From RUG023 sp900315435 (GTDB lineage: Bacteria > Spirochaetota > Spirochaetia > Sphaerochaetales > Sphaerochaetaceae), in NCBI GenBank assembly GCA_902788205.1, contig CADAJJ010000007.1, positions 44,384-108,383 on the forward strand: 64,000 nt of DNA. The letters run 5' to 3'. Numbering within the stretch: the first letter of the stretch is position 1; each line of letters starts with the position of its first letter. Below the pieces are notes generated by a model. It saw only the letters and a list, made by a program, of their open reading frames with translations, was not told where the DNA came from and did no database searches. Below are positions 1-9,023 of the stretch, piece after piece. The translations under genes and the position numbers were made by a program.

Positions 1-1435
1 TGAAGCCGCTCTCCAACAGTTTGTCGGCGTCAAAGTACTGGAACTTACCCTTTTCCTGGGCCAGCTCCGCGCTCTCGCGATAGGCCTCGACGCAAATGAA
101 CTTGTATAGCTTGTCGATGAACTTCAGCGACTCGTCGCTTCCGTAACCAAGCTCCAGGCGGATCAGCATGTCCGCAAGACCCATGGTCCCCAGTCCGATG
201 CGGCGCTCCGACTGCTGGCGCTGGCGGTTCTGCTCAAAGAAGTAGGGAGTGTCGTCGATCACGTTGTCCAAGAAGCGGACCGAGTCGTGCACGACACGGG
301 CAAGTTCATCCCACTTGACCTGCTTGTTCTCGACGAACCGGGAAAGATTGATGGAACCAAGGTTGCAGACGCCCCACGGGGGAAGGCCCTGCTCGCCACA
401 GGGGTTGGTGCTGTGGATCGTGCAGTAGTACCAGGAGTTGCTCATCTTGTTGTAACGATCGATGAAGAAGACCCCCGGCTCGGCGCTCGCCCATGCGCTC
501 TCGATGATGTTGTTCCAGATGTCACGGGCCTTGACGGTCTTGTAGACGATGACCTTGCCACCGTTCTTCTTCCACTCGTTCAGGTCTCCGTTCCACTTCG
601 TGTCATAGGCCGGATCCTGGGTATCCGGGAAGACCAAGGCCCAATCCTTGTCGGCCTTGACGGCCGCCATGAAGTCATCGGTGATGCCGACAGAGATATT
701 GGCGTTGGTGATCCTGCCCATTTCCCGCTTGCTGTTGATGAAGTCCAGCACATCCGGGTGCCAGACGTCGAGGATCAGCATCAGCGCGCCGCGGCGGCTG
801 CCCCCCTGTTCGATCAGACCGGTGACAAAGGAGAAGAGCGCCCCCCAGCTGACCGATCCGGAGGAACGGCCGTTGACCCCCTTGACGTAGCTGTGGCGGG
901 GGCGGAGCGAGCTCAGGTTCATGCCGACACCGCCACCCCGGCTCATGATCTCCGTCATCTGTCCGAGGCTTTCCATGATTCCATGGCGGGAGTCCTTCGG
1001 AGAGGGGATGACATAGCAGTTGAAATAGGTCAGCTTCTGGTCGGTGCCCGCACCGGTCAGGATGCGGCCGCCGGGAACGAACTTCCAGTCGTCCAGAAGC
1101 CAGGCAAACTCCTTCTCCCATTTGGCGCGAATCTCTGGCTTCTCCTGGCTGGCCATGCCACGGGCGACACGAGCCTGCATCTCCTCCGGCTTGGTCTCCA
1201 GCGGCTTGTCGACCTGGTCCATCTTCACGTTGATGACGGTCCCGTCATCCAGCCTGACCGTGATGTCTTCCCCATTTTTCGCAGTCACCGTGCCAATTTC
1301 ACGCTGGCTGGTTTTCGGGTTGCTGACCGCGACGACGATATCGCCGACCGCCAGCGTCTTCTTCTGCACGTCTTTCAGCGCATACCGATCGAGAAAAATT
1401 TTCCGCCCCAGCGGAGTGAGCTCGTTCTTAGCCAT
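1..1435 (-). CDS. nrdJ: Adenosylcobalamin-dependent (class II) ribonucleoside-diphosphate reductase, 3' part cut by the window edge
   Basis: This enzyme reduces ribonucleotides to deoxyribonucleotides using a B12-derived radical, so it needs no oxygen. About 478 N-terminal residues are visible and the frame is open through base 1. Visible family signatures are FNCYV near residue 139 (first redox cysteine), the glycine-rich RGGGVGMN near 165, and NPCGEQ near 345, which holds the thiyl-radical cysteine. The start is the ATG at 1435, preceded by CTGGAG; the protein begins MAKNELTPLG. A stretch of about 60 residues near the N-terminus (roughly 27-85) looks like an inserted small beta domain before the catalytic barrel. 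Class I enzymes lack this cysteine layout, and a class III enzyme would show a glycyl-radical tail that cannot be checked here. The upstream region carries likely NrdR boxes. Confidence 0.93.
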   Translation of the reverse strand, partial: MAKNELTPLGRKIFLDRYALKDVQKKTLAVGDIVVAVSNPKTSQREIGTVTAKNGEDITVRLDDGTVINVKMDQVDKPLETKPEEMQARVARGMASQEKPEIRAKWEKEFAWLLDDWKFVPGGRILTGAGTDQKLTYFNCYVIPSPKDSRHGIMESLGQMTEIMSRGGGVGMNLSSLRPRHSYVKGVNGRSSGSVSWGALFSFVTGLIEQGGSRRGALMLILDVWHPDVLDFINSKREMGRITNANISVGITDDFMAAVKADKDWALVFPDTQDPAYDTKWNGDLNEWKKNGGKVIVYKTVKARDIWNNIIESAWASAEPGVFFIDRYNKMSNSWYYCTIHSTNPCGEQGLPPWGVCNLGSINLSRFVENKQVKWDELARVVHDSVRFLDNVIDDTPYFFEQNRQRQQSERRIGLGTMGLADMLIRLELGYGSDESLKFIDKLYKFICVEAYRESAELAQEKGKFQYFDADKLLESGF

Positions 1436-1474
1436 GGGATCATTCTCCAGAAATGTATTCGTAGACAGCTACTA

Positions 1475-1503
1475 AGCCTACCATGGGAGAAGGTGATTTG
1501 CAA
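1475..1503 (-). promoter_or_regulatory. Putative nrdJ promoter
   Basis: On the minus strand TTGCAA (1498-1503) lies 17 bases before TAGGCT (1475-1480), and the -10 is preceded by TGG (extended -10). It lies between the NrdR boxes and the nrdJ start. The -10 is only a partial match, but the same hexamer occurs in the likely gdhA promoter. Confidence 0.4.
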
Positions 1504-1512
1504 GGTCAAAAA

Positions 1513-1559
1513 ACACAACATTCATGGTTGTAATCGTATGCGTACACCATATTTAGTGT
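1513..1559 (-). promoter_or_regulatory. Pair of NrdR boxes upstream of nrdJ
   Basis: Bases 1544-1559 read ACACCATATTTAGTGT, a close match to the known NrdR box (consensus acaCwAtATaTwGtgt). A weaker copy sits at 1513-1528, exactly 31 bases away centre to centre, the three-turn spacing usual for NrdR pairs. NrdR represses ribonucleotide reductase genes in response to dATP/ATP. The pair lies just upstream of the proposed nrdJ -35. Confidence 0.72.
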
Positions 1560-1865
1560 TATACAACTTTCATAGCATTTTTCTGTATAGGGTATCTAAA
1601 TGCTTGTGAACACAAGAAAACCTTTTCGGCAGGAACCTGCTGTTCCACGCGTTGTCCCAATGGGAAAAAGGTTTCAGCAAAAGGGTGCTAGTGTTTTGCG
1701 TATGGAGAACCTTGGTGCAATGAAATGCATATCGGGCAAGAAACAAAAAGCGCGCCCCCCGCTGTGTTCCGAGAGAGGAACAGATTGCATTTCCGCAATC
1801 CGAGAAAGAAAGAATGGTACTTCAGAGAAAATCCAAATTCGTGCAAAGGGGCGCGAAAATCCGAA
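1560..1865. other. Intergenic stretch without a recognised gene
   Basis: This is part of the only gap over 300 bases in the window (1436-1934). Short open frames here have no family resemblance and no good ribosome-binding site. I see small inverted repeats: GGAAC/GTTCC near 1632-1646 and GATTGC/GCAATC at 1783-1800. No tRNA or known RNA family was recognised. Confidence 0.5.
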
Positions 1866-1918
1866 ACAAAAAAACAGGGAATGGCCGCAAACGGGACCGC
1901 CAGGCCCTCGCTGCGGCC
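1866..1918 (-). terminator. Rho-independent terminator of gdhA
   Basis: On the minus strand, just after the gdhA stop, GGCCGCA (1912-1918) can pair with TGCGGCC (1883-1889), followed by a run of seven T (1868-1874). The loop is long and G/C-rich and may pair further. Confidence 0.7.
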
Positions 1919-1934
1919 ACTCACTCGTGGCACC

Positions 1935-3272
1935 TCAGTACCCGAGCTGGAGCATGGCGTCAGCAACCTTCTTGAAGCCGGCGATATTGGCTCCCTTCAC
2001 ATAGTTGATGTAGCCATCCTTTTCCTTGCCGTTGGCCACACACTGGTCATGAATCGATTTCATGATGTGGTGCAACCGCTGGTCAACCTCTTCGGCCGTC
2101 CAAGGCAGATGCTCGGCGTTCTGGCTCATCTCCAGTCCGGAACAGGCGACTCCGCCGGCATTGGCGGCTTTGCCCGGGGCGAACGGGATGCGATGCTCGA
2201 TGAAGTACTTGACCGCGTCAGCCTGGCAACCCATGTTGCTGGTCTCCACGACGTATTTCACGCCGTTCTTGACCAGCGTCTTGGCGTCCTCGAGCCCCAG
2301 CTCGTTCTGGATGGCGCAGGTAAAGGCCATGTCGACCGGCAGTTCCCAAGGTTTTTTGCCGGGAACGAACTTGCAGTGGAACTTCTCGGCATACGGGGCG
2401 ACGACATCGTTGTTGGAGGTGCGAAGCTGTTTCATGAACTCCCATTTCTCCGGAGTGCCGACACCCTCCTCGTCGACGATGTAGCCGTCAGGTCCGCTGA
2501 TGGTCACCACCTTCGCTCCCAGTTCGGTCGCCTTGACGCACGCGCCCCAGGCGACGTTGCCGAAACCGCTGACGGAGATCCTTTTGCCTTTGAAACTGTC
2601 CCCGTGCTCCTTCAGGATCTCGTTGGCGAAGTACATGGTGCCGTAGCCGGTCGCCTCGGGACGCACCAGGCTCCCGCCGATGGACAAGCCTTTGCCCGTC
2701 AGGACTGCGGCGTTCTCGTTGCGAAGGCGCTTGTACTGGCCATAAAGGAATCCGATCTCGCGCCCGGCGACACCGATGTCACCGGCAGGGACATCCTGGT
2801 CCGGTCCAATATATTTCTGCAGTTCGGTCATGAAGGAACGGCAGAAGCGCATGATCTCGGCGTTGCTGCGGCCGCGGGGGTCAAAATCGCTGCCACCCTT
2901 TCCACCGCCCATCGGCAATGTGGTCAGGCTGTTCTTGAAGGTTTGCTCGAAGCCAAGGAACTTCAACGTCCCGAGGGTGACGGAGCGATGGAAACGCAGG
3001 CCGCCCTTATAGGGCCCGATTGCGTTGTTGAACTGGACGCGGTAGCCACGGTTGGTGTGGATATGGCCCTCGTCGTCCTCCCAGTCCACCCGGAAGGTGA
3101 TGACGCGGTCTGGCTCGGTAATCCGCTCCAGGATGTTGTTCGCTTCGTACGCGGGATTCGCATTGACGAAGTCGATGACACTCTCGATCACTTCGCGGAC
3201 AGCCTGGATAAACTCGGGCTGCGCGGGGTTTCGTTTCTCCAGCTCAGCCATGAAAGGTTCCAACTGATACAT
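1935..3272 (-). CDS. gdhA: NADP-specific glutamate dehydrogenase
   Basis: It catalyses reductive amination of 2-oxoglutarate with ammonia to give glutamate in the cytoplasm. The protein is 445 residues, the normal length of the hexameric bacterial enzyme. The catalytic lysine is in PMGGGKGG (K125), substrate-binding residues lie in KGGLRFH (about 89-95), and the nucleotide-binding Rossmann motif SGFGNVAWG is near residue 240. The start ATG at 3272 has AAGGAG seven bases upstream. It stands alone between its own promoter and terminator. With NADP isocitrate dehydrogenase further along the window it would link 2-oxoglutarate production to nitrogen assimilation. Confidence 0.96.
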   Translation of the reverse strand: MYQLEPFMAELEKRNPAQPEFIQAVREVIESVIDFVNANPAYEANNILERITEPDRVITFRVDWEDDEGHIHTNRGYRVQFNNAIGPYKGGLRFHRSVTLGTLKFLGFEQTFKNSLTTLPMGGGKGGSDFDPRGRSNAEIMRFCRSFMTELQKYIGPDQDVPAGDIGVAGREIGFLYGQYKRLRNENAAVLTGKGLSIGGSLVRPEATGYGTMYFANEILKEHGDSFKGKRISVSGFGNVAWGACVKATELGAKVVTISGPDGYIVDEEGVGTPEKWEFMKQLRTSNNDVVAPYAEKFHCKFVPGKKPWELPVDMAFTCAIQNELGLEDAKTLVKNGVKYVVETSNMGCQADAVKYFIEHRIPFAPGKAANAGGVACSGLEMSQNAEHLPWTAEEVDQRLHHIMKSIHDQCVANGKEKDGYINYVKGANIAGFKKVADAMLQLGY

Positions 3273-3294
3273 GACTTGACTCCTTTATGGTTCC

Positions 3295-3334
3295 AGCCTA
3301 AACCCGCATTTTCCAATGGTCAACAAAAATGTTG
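3295..3334 (-). promoter_or_regulatory. Putative gdhA promoter with a short palindrome
   Basis: On the minus strand TTGACC (3318-3323) is 17 bases before TAGGCT (3295-3300), the same -10 hexamer as proposed for nrdJ. A perfect inverted repeat CAACA-4-TGTTG (3321-3334) overlaps the -35 and could be a regulator site; no regulator can be named. Confidence 0.45.
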
Positions 3335-3399
3335 TATCCAGCAATATTTTCATTGGTTTTTACACTTTCCAACAGTTTCGTACGATTATTTCGACAGAT

Positions 3400-3461
3400 T
3401 TCATCTTTTTAGACAAAATTATATAATTCCAAACCACGTCGGTCGATTCCAGTGCTACAAT
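3400..3461 (+). promoter_or_regulatory. Two candidate promoters for the receiver/PEP-synthase-like gene
   Basis: The proximal candidate is an extended -10, TG-C-TACAAT (hexamer 3456-3461), six bases before the ATG at 3468, which predicts a leaderless mRNA; its -35 is poor. The distal candidate is TTCATC (3400-3405), a 16-base spacer and a perfect TATAAT (3422-3427), giving a leader of about 35 bases. The gene has no Shine-Dalgarno sequence. Confidence 0.5.
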
Positions 3462-3467
3462 TTTTCC

Positions 3468-6323
3468 ATGATGGTTCAGGACCCGACATGGAAGCCTTTT
3501 GACCAGTTGATGCAGAAGCATATCTACCACGTGCTGCTCGTCACCAGCGATTACGACCGGTTCCTCATCGAGGAAGACGGACGTATCGAGGAGGTCCTGT
3601 ATGAGGAATATACCCAGCTGGGACTCTCCACTCCCCCGACCTTGAGCTTCGCTTCCAGCGCAGGAGAAGCGCTGGCCCTGGTGCGCTCCGGCAGCTTCGG
3701 ACTGGTAATCACCATGGTCGACCTGGACGAGAACCTGCAAAGCCTCTGCCACGAGATCAAGTGCATCCAGCCAGGGCTTCCGGTCATCGTTCTCTCCCCC
3801 TCGGCAAGCCACAGGCGGAACCCGGAGATGCACCACCTCAAGGAAGCCGACTACCTCTTCTACTGGCAGGGGAACCCCCGCATTTTCCTAGCGATGGTCA
3901 AACTGGTCGAGGACCGGATGAACCTGGAGCACGACACCCAAGTCGCCGACGTGCAGGCAATCATCCTGGTCGAGGACTCGGTCCGTTTCTACAGCTCCTA
4001 CCTGCCGTTGATGTACACCTGCCTGATCGACAACAACAACTCCACCATCCTGGAGGCGCTGAACGACTGGGGCAAGCATCTGCGCATGCGCGGCCGCCCC
4101 AAGATCCTGCTGGCGGGCAATTATGAAGAAGCGTGGGACTTGCTCACCCGGTATCGAGACCACATCCTCGGCCTGATCAGCGACATATCCTTCGACAGGG
4201 CCGGGATCCATGACAATGATGCGGGCTTCCGGCTGGCAGAGGCGGTCCACCACGAGAATCCGGAGATTCCCATAGCCCTGCAGAGCACCGACCTGGCCCA
4301 CCAGAAGCGGGCCTGGAGCGAAGGTTTCACATTCCTGTGGAAGCAGTCCCCTACCCTGCTCTCAGACTTGTACGACTATATGAACCGCGAGTATGGCTTC
4401 GGGGCCTTCGTCTTTCGCGACCCACGCACAGGAAAGGAAATCGCCCGGGCGGCCTCGATGAAAGAGCTGCAGAAAGTACTTCCGGGAATCGACCCCGCCA
4501 GCTTCGCCTTCCACAGCGCCCGCAACGACTTTTCCCGTTGGCTACGTGCCCAAGGGCTGTTCAGCCTTGCCCGGCAAGTCCATGCCATCAAGCTCTCCAA
4601 GAATCCTGAAGAGACCAGACGGCAAATCACCGAGACAATCCGGGGCTACCGGGAAAGCAGGAGCCGCCGCACGTTGACCCAGTTCGACCGCGGCTCTTTC
4701 GACGAGACAATCTACTTCAGCCGCATCGGTACCGGCTCCCTCGGCGGCAAGGGGCGCGCCTTGGCTTTCATCGACCAAGAGCTACGTTCCAGCGGGCTGA
4801 TGGAAAAGTGGAAGGAACAACACCTGTCCATCCCTCCCACGGTAGTGCTTTGCACCGATCTGTTCCGGAACTTCCTCGATGTCCATGACCTGACAAGCCA
4901 GCTTACCGGCATGCGGGACGACCGGGATATCGACCGTCTGTTCCTCAGCCAGAACATCGGAAAGGAGCTCGAGGCAGATTTGCAGGCGTTGCTCGCCGTC
5001 TGGAAGATGCCGCTTGCCGTCCGCTCCTCCTCGCTGTTGGAGGATTCCCACTTCCAGCCTTTTGCGGGAGTGTATGACACCTGCATGCTCTCCAGCAAAG
5101 GAGATGAAACGAGCCGCCTGGCGGAACTGGAGGATGCCATACGGTGTGTCTGGGCCTCGGCCTTCCACAAGAAGGCGAGAAGCTACCTGAAGGCGACCGA
5201 GCATATGCAGGAGGAAGAGGAGATGGCGGTCGTCATCCAGCCCGTGGTCGGCTCCTGGTGGGGCAATCTGTATTACCCTACGGCCGGTGGTGTCGCCCGT
5301 TCGCTGGACTTCTGGCCCATGCCGGGCACCACGCCGAAAGACGGCGTGGCCCAGCTCGCCTTCGGGCTAGGCAAGACGGTGGTGGATGGATTGCCCTCCC
5401 TGCGCTTCTGCCCCAAGCACCCCAAGAAAGAGATGCCACAGAAACGGCAGGAACGTTTTTTCGCCTTGGAGAACCATCCTTTCGACCCACTTGGAGAGGG
5501 AGACGAGCACGTCGTCCTCAAAAGCATACAGGAGGCCGAGGGAGCCTCGCTGTCCAGTGCCGCCACCGTATTGGCCGACGGGCAGGAAAGCGAATGCGCC
5601 ACCGACAGCGGCATCCGGCTGGTCACCTTCCACGGCATGCTCCGCTACGAAAGCTTCCCGGTTGCCGCCATTGTCACCGACCTGCTCGCCCTAGGCGAGG
5701 GGGCGATGCACACCCCTGTGGAGATCGAGTTCGCCATCAACCTGCCTTCCACCACCTTCACCCTGCTGCAGATCCGTCCGATCGCCATGGCGGGTGAAGA
5801 GGAAGAGGTCCATATCTCCTCCGAGGAACAGAAAGAATCCCTGCTCTACGCCGACCTGGTAATCGGCAATGGGCGGGTCTCTGGAATCAAGGACCTGGTG
5901 GCCTTGGATATGGAAGCCTTCGACCGGAGCAAGATGGCGGAAATGGCGCTGGAACTGGAAGCATTGAACCAAGGCATGGATGGCGCTCCCTATGCGCTGG
6001 TTGCGGCCGGAAGGATTGGCTCCAGCGATCCAAGCCAAGGGATTCCAGTCACCTGGAGCCAGATTTCCACCTGTCAGGTGCTGGTGGAGCTCCGGCTGCC
6101 GGCCCTGCATGTCGACCCAAGCCAAGGTTCCCATTTCTTCCAGAACCTGACAAGCCTAGGCTGCTTCGCGCTGACTGCCAGTCTGGAGAACTGGCATCCC
6201 GAACGGCTGGAAACGGCACATGCCGTCGCGAGGACGGCACATTTCACACGCTGGCATTTCGGAAACGACCTGACCATCAAGGTCGACGGCAGGGGCGGAC
6301 AGGCGGTTATCTCCCTTGGGTAG
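3468..6323 (+). CDS. Receiver-domain protein fused to a PEP synthase/PPDK-type ATP-binding domain
   Basis: This 951-residue protein joins signalling-like and enzyme-like parts. Residues about 15-145 form a degenerate receiver-like domain in which the expected phospho-acceptor strand reads VITMVDLD. Residues about 160-295 form a better receiver with LVEDS (acidic pair), the likely phospho-aspartate in LISDIS (about 239), the conserved hydroxyl in QSTD and lysine in LWKQ (about 292). From about 420 to 770 it matches the ATP-grasp domain of PEP synthase/pyruvate phosphate dikinase: GGKGRAL, VRSSSLLED (about 517), LLQIRPI. I see no swivelling phospho-histidine domain and no PEP-binding barrel, so a complete PEP synthase reaction is unlikely. 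The open frame extends far upstream antisense to gdhA; I chose the ATG at 3468 because homology starts there and a promoter lies before it. Role unknown. Confidence 0.8.
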   Translation: MMVQDPTWKPFDQLMQKHIYHVLLVTSDYDRFLIEEDGRIEEVLYEEYTQLGLSTPPTLSFASSAGEALALVRSGSFGLVITMVDLDENLQSLCHEIKCIQPGLPVIVLSPSASHRRNPEMHHLKEADYLFYWQGNPRIFLAMVKLVEDRMNLEHDTQVADVQAIILVEDSVRFYSSYLPLMYTCLIDNNNSTILEALNDWGKHLRMRGRPKILLAGNYEEAWDLLTRYRDHILGLISDISFDRAGIHDNDAGFRLAEAVHHENPEIPIALQSTDLAHQKRAWSEGFTFLWKQSPTLLSDLYDYMNREYGFGAFVFRDPRTGKEIARAASMKELQKVLPGIDPASFAFHSARNDFSRWLRAQGLFSLARQVHAIKLSKNPEETRRQITETIRGYRESRSRRTLTQFDRGSFDETIYFSRIGTGSLGGKGRALAFIDQELRSSGLMEKWKEQHLSIPPTVVLCTDLFRNFLDVHDLTSQLTGMRDDRDIDRLFLSQNIGKELEADLQALLAVWKMPLAVRSSSLLEDSHFQPFAGVYDTCMLSSKGDETSRLAELEDAIRCVWASAFHKKARSYLKATEHMQEEEEMAVVIQPVVGSWWGNLYYPTAGGVARSLDFWPMPGTTPKDGVAQLAFGLGKTVVDGLPSLRFCPKHPKKEMPQKRQERFFALENHPFDPLGEGDEHVVLKSIQEAEGASLSSAATVLADGQESECATDSGIRLVTFHGMLRYESFPVAAIVTDLLALGEGAMHTPVEIEFAINLPSTTFTLLQIRPIAMAGEEEEVHISSEEQKESLLYADLVIGNGRVSGIKDLVALDMEAFDRSKMAEMALELEALNQGMDGAPYALVAAGRIGSSDPSQGIPVTWSQISTCQVLVELRLPALHVDPSQGSHFFQNLTSLGCFALTASLENWHPERLETAHAVARTAHFTRWHFGNDLTIKVDGRGGQAVISLG

Positions 6324-7026
6324 GAGATTCCTTCTCTGCCTGGGTTTTCAATGCGTTCCACAAGTTGTCTTCCGGTGGCTCTGCCACGACCATCAGCGGC
6401 TGTTTCCTTACCGGATGCGTGAAGACGACGGAACGGGCGTGTAGGCAAATACCGCCATCGGGGTTGCTTCTCGCCGCCCCATATTTCAAATCTCCCTTGA
6501 TATGGATGCCGATAGCCGCGAGCTGGGCGCGGATCTGGTGGTGGCGTCCGGTATGCAGGCGGATTTCCAGCAGGAAATAGCGCTCGCCTTTGGCGATGAC
6601 CTTGTAGTCCAGCTTGGCCAATTTGGAACCCTGCTTCTCCACGGAAAACGCGACGCTCTTGTTGGTCTTGGAGTTGCGGGAAATATAATGGACCAGAGTC
6701 CCCTCGCTCTTCTCGGGAAGCTTGTCGACGATAGCCCAGTAGACCTTCTTCACGTCCTTGCCCTTGAAGGATTCGTTCATCCGGACCAGCGCCTTCTCGG
6801 TCTTGGTGTAGATGACGATGCCGCTGGTCGGTCTGTCCAGCCGGTGGGGAATGCCCAGATAGACGTTTCCCTCCTTGTGATAGGTCTCCTTCAGGTAGGC
6901 CTTGACCTTGTCGGCCAGCGTCTCGTCGCCGCTCTCGTCACCTTGGACAAGCTCACCGGGGAGCTTGTTGATGACAACCAGATGGTTGTCTTCGAAAAGG
7001 ATGCGATCCCTCAGCTCACTCGGCAT
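6307..7026 (-). CDS. RluA-family pseudouridine synthase
   Basis: It converts a uridine in rRNA or tRNA to pseudouridine. The catalytic aspartate is in HRLDRPTSG (about residue 64), with later motifs HTGRHHQIR and GDLKYG typical of RluA/RluD enzymes. The N-terminal S4 domain of RluD is absent, so it is a short (239-residue) member and the target site cannot be predicted. The start chosen is the ATG at 7026, overlapping the end of parC by 11 bases with GGAGG upstream; a longer form from 7053 is possible. The 3' end overlaps the convergent gene on the other strand by 17 bases. Confidence 0.88.
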   Translation of the reverse strand: MPSELRDRILFEDNHLVVINKLPGELVQGDESGDETLADKVKAYLKETYHKEGNVYLGIPHRLDRPTSGIVIYTKTEKALVRMNESFKGKDVKKVYWAIVDKLPEKSEGTLVHYISRNSKTNKSVAFSVEKQGSKLAKLDYKVIAKGERYFLLEIRLHTGRHHQIRAQLAAIGIHIKGDLKYGAARSNPDGGICLHARSVVFTHPVRKQPLMVVAEPPEDNLWNALKTQAEKESPTQGR

Positions 7027-9022
7027 GGTCGTCAGAGCCTCCATCCTCATCATCGAACAGCGTAGGTGCTCCGCCAGAGACCACTTCCTTGACCGCCCGC
7101 AGATGCAGGCTGGCGATTTCCTTGACTGTCAGGCGATAGCCGCGGGCTTTGACGCCACGCACCGGGTAGTCGCTGAAGTAGAACTTCTCCTCCTTGATGC
7201 GAAGGCCGGGCTTCGGCTTGTACTCCACCTTGACCTCGGCGTTGTCCACCGTGGAGAGCTTGAGCAGCTTGAAGTTCCCTTCGGGAAGAATCTGGTACGG
7301 CTTGTTCAGTTGCCAGCTGGTAATCTGGAACCGCTTGAGGAAGAGGTACTTGTAGTTCTTCTCCTGGTAGAGCAGCGTGAAGGTGGTCTTGGCCAGCTCT
7401 TCCTTGTCGGCGAAAACGCAGTAGAGCATCCCCTTTCCTACGAATTCCTTGTCCGGCACATCCTCGACCGTGTAGGTGCCATCCTTGCGGATGACGAGGA
7501 TACGGTCGAACTCGCTGACCTTCAGCACGGTCTGGCCGTCCTTCACGTCATAGCCGAGATAGCCGTTGTTGGCATCGTAGTTCAGGTTCTTGTCCCGCTG
7601 GGCCACCTGCTTCACATCCACCATCTCGAAGCTCTTGATGGTAGTGCGGCGCTTGACTCCGCCACGCTTCTCCTTCTGGTCGCGGATCATCTTCTTCAAG
7701 TCGTCGATATACCCCAGCGTGTACTCCTTCAGGTGGCCGAGCTTGTAATCGGCATCCTGGATCTGCTGGTTGATCGTCTCAATCTGCTTCCGGTTCTGGT
7801 TGATGTCGAAAAGCGAGATCCTGCGGATGGGAATCTTCAAGAGCCGCTCGACATCGTCGTGGCTGATCGGCCTGAGCAACTGGTCGGCAAAAGGCTTGAA
7901 GCCGGTGACGACCGCCTTCTCCACCTCTTCAGCCGTCTTCTTGGACTCGATACGCTTGTAGATCCGTTCCTCGATGAAGATGCGGTCCAGAGTGCGGGCG
8001 TGCAGGTCCTCGAACAGATGCTTTTTCCGGAGCTCCTGCTCCTCCTTCAGTACCTCCATCAGGTGCGCAGCATGGAAATTGACGATCTCGGTGATGGTCA
8101 TCTGCACCGGCAGGTCGTCCTTGATGACCAGCGGGTTGACGCTGATCTTCGTCTCGCAGGCTGTGTAGGCGTACAGCGCATTGATGAAATCGCTGGTGAC
8201 GGAGACCCCACGCGGCAGGTCGATCTCGATATTGGCCTTGTCGGTGGTATAATCCGTTACCGACGAAATCTTCAGTTTTCCGCTCTTCGACGCCTTGGAA
8301 ATCGAGTCGATCATCATCTCGCTGGTGACCGAATAGGGAAGCTCCTCGATGATGACCCGTTTCGGATCCGAGGTATTGAGCTTTGCGCGGATGACTACCT
8401 TTCCCTTGCCGTCCTGATAGTCGGAGACATCCATGATGCCTCCGGTCGGACAATCGGGATACAGAGAGAACGGCCTGCCGTCTACGGCGGCCTTGACCGC
8501 GTCCATCACCTCCATCGGGTTATGGGGCAGGATTGTCGTGCTCATGCCGACGGCGATGCCCTCGGTACCTTGGATCAACACGACGGGAATCTTCGCAGGG
8601 AAGGCGATCGGTTCCTTGCTACGTCCATCATAACTGGCGACGTAGGTGGTGATTTCCGGGTTGTAGAGCACTTCCTTGGCCAGAGGAAGCAAACGGCACT
8701 CGATGTACCGGGAGGCCGCAGCCGGCTCGCCGGTAAGGATGTTGCCATAGTTCCCCTGACGCTCGATGAACAGGTCGTAGTTGGCCAGCGTGACCAAAGC
8801 GCCGTAGATTGAGGCATCACCATGGGGATGGTACTTCATCGCTTCTCCGACGACGTTGGCCACCTTGTGGAACTTGCCGTCATCCATCGTCATCAGCGTA
8901 TGGATGATGCGGCGGTGCACCGGCTTCAGGCCGTCAACCAGATCGGGAATCGCCCGCTCGCGAATGACGTAGGAGGCGTACTGCAGGAAATAGTCCTTGT
9001 AGAGTTGCGGTGCTTGCGCCAT
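7016..9022 (-). CDS. parC: DNA topoisomerase IV subunit A (ParC/GyrA type)
   Basis: This is the DNA-cleaving subunit of a type IIA topoisomerase, which decatenates or relaxes DNA together with the ParE subunit. The N-terminus shows the winged-helix/tower sequence DGLKPVHRRI, HPHGDASIY and the catalytic tyrosine in SRYIEC (about residue 106), where most relatives have MRYTE. At 668 residues it is shorter than GyrA and lacks the GyrA-box beta-pinwheel repeats, which favours topoisomerase IV. It starts one base after the parE stop, so the two are translationally coupled and one operon. Confidence 0.9.
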   Translation of the reverse strand: MAQAPQLYKDYFLQYASYVIRERAIPDLVDGLKPVHRRIIHTLMTMDDGKFHKVANVVGEAMKYHPHGDASIYGALVTLANYDLFIERQGNYGNILTGEPAAASRYIECRLLPLAKEVLYNPEITTYVASYDGRSKEPIAFPAKIPVVLIQGTEGIAVGMSTTILPHNPMEVMDAVKAAVDGRPFSLYPDCPTGGIMDVSDYQDGKGKVVIRAKLNTSDPKRVIIEELPYSVTSEMMIDSISKASKSGKLKISSVTDYTTDKANIEIDLPRGVSVTSDFINALYAYTACETKISVNPLVIKDDLPVQMTITEIVNFHAAHLMEVLKEEQELRKKHLFEDLHARTLDRIFIEERIYKRIESKKTAEEVEKAVVTGFKPFADQLLRPISHDDVERLLKIPIRRISLFDINQNRKQIETINQQIQDADYKLGHLKEYTLGYIDDLKKMIRDQKEKRGGVKRRTTIKSFEMVDVKQVAQRDKNLNYDANNGYLGYDVKDGQTVLKVSEFDRILVIRKDGTYTVEDVPDKEFVGKGMLYCVFADKEELAKTTFTLLYQEKNYKYLFLKRFQITSWQLNKPYQILPEGNFKLLKLSTVDNAEVKVEYKPKPGLRIKEEKFYFSDYPVRGVKARGYRLTVKEIASLHLRAVKEVVSGGAPTLFDDEDGGSDDHAE

Positions 9023-9023
9023 G

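Noticed and set aside
1441..1865. Possible structured RNA in the nrdJ-gdhA gap
   Set aside because: Only short, unrelated inverted repeats were found and no known RNA class fits; listed as an empty stretch instead.
1725..3467. Long upstream extension of the receiver/PEP-synthase-like reading frame, antisense to gdhA
   Set aside because: It is the mirror of gdhA codons; similarity begins only at 3468 and promoters lie just before that point.
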